The notes under the pieces were generated by a model. The model worked only from the letters and a program-made list of their open reading frames with translations, had not been told where the DNA came from and ran no database searches. DNA of 64,000 nt, taken from assembly GCF_004027225.2 (NCBI RefSeq), contig NC_044288.2, forward strand, positions 21,214,744-21,278,743. The letters are read 5' to 3'. The DNA is from Strigops habroptila. Taxonomy: Eukaryota; Chordata; Aves; Psittaciformes; Psittacidae. Every line of letters begins with the position of its first letter. Position 1 is the first letter of the stretch. The translations under genes were made by a program, and so were the position numbers. Positions 58,437-64,000 of the stretch are shown here, in pieces.

Positions 58437-60902
58437 ATGGCGATGGGCGGCGTGTGTCGTGGTGCGTTGTTGCGGCTGCTGGTGCTGCAGGTGACCTGGG
58501 CGTTGGTCGGCGGGCAGGTGCGGTACTCGGTGCCGGAGGAAGCGAAGGCCGGGACGGTGGTGGGCCGGCTGGCGCAGGACCTGGGCCTGGAGGCGGGCGA
58601 GCCGGAGGCGCGTCGGCTGCGGCTGGTGGCGCAGGGCCGGCGGGCGAGCGTGGAGGTGAGCGGGGCGAGCGGGGCGCTGGTGGTGAGCTCGCGGCTGGAC
58701 CGGGAGGAGCTGTGCGGGAAGAGCGCGCCGTGCGCCCTGCGCCTGGAGGTGCTGGTGGAGCGGCCGCTGCGCGTCTTCCACGTGGAGCTGGAGGTTACCG
58801 ACATCAACGACAACGCCCCGGTCTTCCCCGCCGCCCGCAAAAACCTCAGTGTATCGGAGAACTCCCCTGCCGGGTCTCGGTTCCCTCTGGAGGGCGCGTC
58901 GGATGCAGATGTCGGAGCCAACGCGCAGCTGTCGTACAGCCTTAGCCCCAGCGAGCATTTCGCTTTGGATTTACAAAAAACCGAGGAGGAGGGTGAGTCC
59001 TTATTCCTGGTGCTCAGAAAACCTCTGGACCGCGAGACGATGCCGATTCACCGTCTGGTACTGACGGCGAGTGACGGGGGCCGTCCGCTGCTGACAGGCA
59101 CAGTGGAGCTGATGATCTCGGTGCTAGACGCCAACGACAACACGCCCCAGTTCAACCAGTCTGTGTATAAAGTGCGGCTGCCGGAAAATTCTGAACGCGG
59201 TACTATAGTGTTCAGAGTAACAGCCACGGATTTGGATGAGGGGACGAACAGGAATGTCTCGTACTCTCTGCTTAACTTGTTCCCTCAGGATGAAAGAGAC
59301 GTTTTCGGGATCAACAGGGACAGCGGAGAGATCCGTCTCCGAGGAGATTTAGACTTTGAGGATGTTGGTGTCTATCGCCTGCAAGTGGATGCGACAGATC
59401 AGGGAAACCCACCCCTGACGGGACACTGCAAAGTCGTGGTGGAGGTGCTGGACGTGAACGACAACGCGCCGGAGGTGTGGGTGACGTCGCTGTCGGTGCC
59501 GGTGCCGGAGGACGCGGCGGTGGGGACGGTGGTGGCTCTGCTGAGCGTGTCGGACCGGGACTCGGGGGCGAACGGGCGCGTGCGCTGCTCGGTGTGGCCG
59601 GCGGCGCCGTTCGGTCTGGTGTCGACGTTCGCGGGGTCGTACTCGCTGGTGCTGCGGGAGGCGCTGGACCGGGAGCGGGTGTCGGAGTACGAGGTGGAGG
59701 TGCGGGCGGAGGACGGCGGGGCGCCGCCGCTGCGCGCCAGCCGCGGTCTGCGGGTGCCGGTGTCGGACGTGAACGACAACGCGCCGGCGTTCGCGCAGGC
59801 CGTGTACACGGTGCTGGCGCGGGAGAACAACGCGGCGGGCGCGGAGCTGGCGCGGCTGTGGGCGCGGGACCCGGACGAGGCGGGCAACGGTCGCGTGAGC
59901 TACTCGGTGTCGGAGGGCGGCGGCGGGGCGTCGGTGTCGGGCGGCGGGTGGCGTCCGGCGTCGAGCTACGTGTCGGTGGACGCGGAGAGCGGGCGTCTGT
60001 GGGCGCTGCAGCCGCTGGACTACGAGGAGCTGCAGGTGCTGCAGTTCGAGGTGCGGGCAGTGGACGCGGGGGAGCCGGCGCTGTGCGGCAACGCCACGGT
60101 GCAGCTCTTCGTGCTGGACGAGAACGACAACGCGCCGGCGCTGCTGCCGCCTGCCGGCGGAGGGCCGGGCGTCGGGGCGTCGGGCTCGGCGGCGTCGGGC
60201 TCGGCGGTGCCGGGGGCGCTGTGGGCGTGGGCTTCGTGGGGGGCGCCGGCGGGGCAGGTGGTGGCGAAGATCCGCGCGGTGGACGCGGACTCGGGCTACA
60301 ACGCGTGGCTGCGCTACGAGCTGTGGGAGCCGCGGGGCAAGGGCCCGTTCCGCGTGGGGCTGTACAGCGGCGAGGTGAGCACGGCGCGGGCGCTGGAGGA
60401 GGCGGACGGCCCGCGGCAGCGCCTGGTCATCGTGGTGCGGGACCACGGCGAGCCGGCGCGCTCGGCCACGGCCACGCTGAGCGTGTCGCTGGTGGAGGGC
60501 GCCGAGGCGGCGCTGGCGGCCGCGGGCTCGTCGGGGGTGGGGCTGCGGCCGGCGGAGGGTGGCGCGTCGGCGGAGTCGACGACGACGACGACGACGACGA
60601 CGAACGTGTGGCTGGTGGTGGCGATCTGCGCGGTGTCGAGCCTGTTCCTGCTGGCGGTGGTGCTGTACGGGGCGGCGCGCTGGGCGCCGCGGGCGGCCGT
60701 GCTGTCGAGTCCCGGGCCGGCCACGCTGGTGTGCGCCAGCGAAGTGGGGAGCTGGTCGTACTCGCAGCGCCAGAGCCGGAGCCTGTGCGTGGCGGACGGC
60801 GTGGGCAAGAGCGACCTGATGGTTTTCAGCCCCAACTTCCCTCCGCCGCCCGGCCCCGCGGCGAAGGAGACGCAGCCGGATGCTCCCGCTCTGCTGCAGA
60901 CG
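58437..60902 (+). CDS. PCDHA: Protocadherin alpha variable exon, fifth in array
   Basis: This exon encodes 822 residues from ATG 58437 (MAMGGVCRG); this is the longest of the five. The signal peptide has VTWALVGG instead of ASWALVGG. EC2 starts SVSENSPAGS as in the fourth exon, then HFALDLQKTEEEGES. EC3 is distinctive: KVRLPENSERGTIVF, ATDLDEGTNRNVS and NLFPQDERDVFGIN, closest in style to mammalian alpha EC3. It ends HCKVVVEV like the first two exons. In EC2, the usual DANDNAPQF reads DANDNTPQF. The EC6 linker has the GSAAS repeat, and eight Thr precede the helix, the longest run. The cytoplasmic part ends KETQPDAPALLQT before ACG|GTCAGT. The read-through frame stops at 61073. Confidence 0.93.
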
Positions 60903-62049
60903 GTCAGTGGCGCTCCCTTTCTCCCTCCCTCTTTTCCTCGTTTCTCGTCCCTTCCCCCGACGACCCTTGCTCCCTGTTGCTCTTTTAGCTCGCCCTCCCA
61001 CGGGGCAGGTGGTGGTGTGATCCCGGCTCAACCACTGGCGACTGAGAGTGGTGGGTGCTGGGCGGGTGCTTGAGTATTTTCTGTGCCCTTTGGCATTTGC
61101 CTTCTCGTCCTTGCCGGAACACCCCGACTCTTGCTGCTGGGAAAAGAAAGATCTCCTGTAGGATTAAATCCCTGGTGTTATGTGAGGTATCTTATCTTGT
61201 TTTCATGTTCTGTAGTTCTTTTCTACAAGAGAAGTGTTGCCAGGTGACATTTTGGACTTCAGGTATTTCTCTTTCTGTGATGGATTTTCTCCCATTAAAT
61301 TCCCTCACCAGAGTCATAAGGAAGTTAGGGGAGGCGTTTTAGTTTTCAGACAGAGTACTGTGAACCATCGTAGGTGTTAAAACCGGCAAGTTTTGTTTGT
61401 ATTTCTGTACCCCATAATCATGCTGTAGATTTCCATTTCTGGCTGGGAAGTGTCATTGTCCTGTTAGGGTAGTCTTTTGATACTTGTATCATCAGCATTG
61501 ACAGCCTCATGGAATAACTGAAAACATTCTCTTCAAAAAAACCAAACAATTTCTTTTGTACATCGTGGCATCCATTGCAGTGTTGTGATTGTCAGCGTTT
61601 GGGTTGTTGTGTCACAGAACAAAATCACTTACCATCAGAGCTATCCTGACACCATCTCTGCAAATATATGTTTAACATTTCAGAGGTGTAACAGAGCTCC
61701 CAGGTGTGGATCAGTTCCATCTGGGGTAACAGAACTTGAAGGATCAACTACAGAGAGTCTGCTGAATACAGTGATACCGTCTGTGTTGTTTTTATGGGGC
61801 TCTCATTGATGGCAAGAGTTGTGGATTTGTGCTCCTGACCAGGGGAGTGATGTGACATACAGTGGACTTCTTTGATGTTCTTTCAATATTTTCATCAGCA
61901 GCCACACCCTTACAAAGGAAAAAACAAACAGAACCTCCCCAGTAACAAATCCCTAAATCCAAATTGTCCGACAGAACTGATATCATCTGTTACATTGGGA
62001 GCCTTGTCAACGTTTGGGTTGTTTTAACACAGCGTTACATCAATGCTAT
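60903..62049 (+). other. Intronic/intergenic flank after alpha exon 5
   Basis: Closely matches 34729-35990 (aagccatcgtaggtgt-type text, gaggtgtaacagagctccca at about 61685, ctgctgaatacagtgatacc). No gene is recognised. Confidence 0.55.
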
Positions 62050-64000
62050 TGCAGTTTGGAACTGCTCTAACATCACCTTTTGAACGTGCCAAGTGCGCTG
62101 CACAGAGTCTGTATGATACAATTGGTGTGGGTTTTCTTAAAGTGCTCTCACTGTGTGGAAGCGTCCACAAATCCTGGAGTGAGCCCTGATTTGGGGAATA
62201 AAACAGTGGCATGTCAGGGAGGTGAATATGGCAACGGCCCTGACTGGGGCCTGGGAACCTCATGATATGAAGGGTGACCTTGAGTAGACTTGCCAGAAGT
62301 GGAAAACTTTGGGAAGACCATGGGCTGTGTAGTAAGGCAATAATGGGAGTTGGCATGTTTGTCCTGAGACCGTATGTCCCAGACTGGGGAGTGTGAGATA
62401 CCTAAAAAAAAGTGTGAGATACCCAAAAAAACTCTGGAAGGGCACAGACTGTTCTTGCCCAGATCCTTTCCCAGGCTCCCAGCATGTCTGTAGCTTAGAA
62501 GCCTTCTGGATCTTGAGGCAGGGTTTCGTACTGAAATGCCAACAATGTCTCTTTAAGTTTGTGAATATCTACCGCCCAGGAGAGTCCATTGTGCTGCTGC
62601 TGGCTGATGTACAGAATGTATTGGGTAAGAGTTGGGACGCTGCCTGCTGAATACTGCCTGATGAACCTTTTCACTGCTGTTCTGGGAAAGTTGTTGTGGG
62701 AAGGCAGTGTTTCAACCTGCTGTCCTTGTGTAGTGGTGGGCAGTTACAGCTTTTCCACAGGTGTTGATGTTGCTGTGATGGGTCATCGGTCCTGCTCAGG
62801 CAGGATTTCTCAGGACACATGAGGAGGTGGGTGTAATCTCTGTGTGCTCGGCTTCCCCTATTTATGCACTTCACCATCAGCCTTGGTAGAGATGGTGTGT
62901 ACTGTTGTCACATGTGGCTCATTCTGGTGTCTGGACATACGAGTCCAGCTCTGGTTTTCTAGCATTTGGTGTGGTTCTTTTGAGTAATAACATCTGTGTG
63001 GCCTGGGATCAGAGGTGTCAGAGCTCTAATCCAAACATTTTTAAGAGCTCAATTTCAGTTCGAACCTTAGTATCTAGAAAAGGCATCACTCCATATGTTG
63101 TGGTGCCAATCCTGAGGGAAGATGAGTATGTGTAAAGACCTGGGTCATGATATGAGAGGGGTTTAGAGCTGGGGCATGTTTTTGTGGTGGAGCAATGTCT
63201 GGGTGTTGTGGCAGTGATGACACTGAGTAGGGCCTGTGTCTGCATCACGTGGTGTGTGACCTTGAGCAGGGATAAGTGTTGTCTGAGAGAAATGGATCTG
63301 CTGGGGAGAATGCAGTCTGTGTCACTGGGGAAGAACTGGAGAATATCCTCTTCTCTGTGGAGATTACATTTTCAATGTACAGGATACAGGATGCCAATAG
63401 ATAACCTTGAGAAGAGCCCCGATGCACAGGGCTGCTCTCCTGGGATCCACTCAGGCGCTACAGGAGTTCTACATATCGTTGCAGCCTGATGTTACCTGTG
63501 GCATTACTGCTTTTGAAGATAACTTCTGTACATGCCTTTAATCATTTGGTTTTGACATTGAATGTTGTTGATCAAACAGAATAATTTCAAAATTTCTATC
63601 ATCTTTCTGGTCTTAGTCTTGCGTGAGAGGGGAAGAAGTGTTCTTTGTAATCAAGATGTCACCAGACCTCATGTTGCAGTAGAGTAGCATGGGTTCCTTC
63701 TGTTGTTTACTCTCATATATAGTGAAAATGTCCATCCCTTGGTTTTTTTTTCTTCTCTCACGCTGTCAGTGTGTTGGAAAGAGGGCATGAGATGGAGACT
63801 GTTGAATTTTGGCAGCTCTCAGGTGGCAGGCTTTTGGAGAATATTCATGAGTGTGTGGGAAGGTTTTTCGACTTTCCTGAGCTGAGGATGTTGTTAGGAA
63901 AATGTCACTAGCTTTCAGGTCTCCCTCCTTCTTCCCCTTTGATAGAGGTGCATGAGGGAGCACCATACAGTGGCCAGTGTTTTTAAAGCTTTTGAAGAAC
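62050..64000 (+). repeat. Duplicated intergenic unit, sixth interval, cut by window end
   Basis: Homologous to about 36160-37570 in the same order (gtggcatgtcagggaggtga, gggcctgtgtctgcatcac, aaagcttttgaagaac). It includes a small tandem repeat of gtgagatacc at 62391-62425. The unit breaks off at the window edge, just before the point where other copies show the acceptor-like sequence. Another alpha exon is expected beyond. Confidence 0.65.

Noticed and set aside
24728-60902. Possibility that some alpha exons are pseudogenes or assembly duplicates
   Set aside because: All five frames are intact with conserved donors and promoters, and each has distinct EC2-EC3 and distinct flanking DNA, so they are separate, apparently functional exons.

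Overview
The window looks like a bird genome. The repeats that can be recognised are avian-type CR1 LINE fragments, and the coding exons are extremely GC-rich, near-identical protocadherin exons of the kind described for chicken Pcdh-alpha. The sequence alone does not fix the species. All recognisable protein-coding sequence is on the + strand and belongs to the clustered protocadherin locus: homophilic cell-surface adhesion and neuronal identity molecules with six cadherin (EC) repeats.

Layout. Positions 1-1927 are a GC/CpG-rich promoter region. Positions 1928-6298 hold a complete four-exon protocadherin: one large exon with signal peptide, EC1-EC6, transmembrane segment and variable cytoplasmic part, followed by three small 3' exons that form its own private constant region. 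The 3' UTR runs to a polyadenylation signal at 7475. Positions 7.5-17 kb are gene-poor. Positions 17.5-19.4 kb are CpG-rich without a recognised gene, and 19.4-22 kb contains two open stretches that each end at a perfect splice donor.

From 22 kb to the end is a tandem array with five Pcdh-alpha variable exons (coding starts 24728, 32290, 40294, 49122, 58437). Spacing is about 7.6, 8.0, 8.8 and 9.3 kb. Each unit has the same order: duplicated intergenic sequence, a purine-rich tract of about 0.4-1.3 kb, in some units a small CpG island, a conserved promoter block with a CGCT-core element, the variable exon, and a shared GTCAGT splice donor. The alpha constant exons are not in the window and must lie downstream. 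Each variable exon would be spliced to them through promoter choice.

The five alpha exons are nearly identical in EC1, EC4-EC6, the membrane segment and the cytoplasmic part. They differ mainly in EC2-EC3, a pattern expected from repeated gene conversion with specificity kept in the middle repeats. The intergenic DNA was duplicated along with the genes and has collected CR1 insertions, including one nested inside another. The most unusual points are the protocadherin with a private, gamma/alpha-mosaic constant region ahead of the alpha cluster, the purine-rich tracts before every alpha promoter, and a duplicated intergenic segment bracketed by splice-acceptor and donor sequences.
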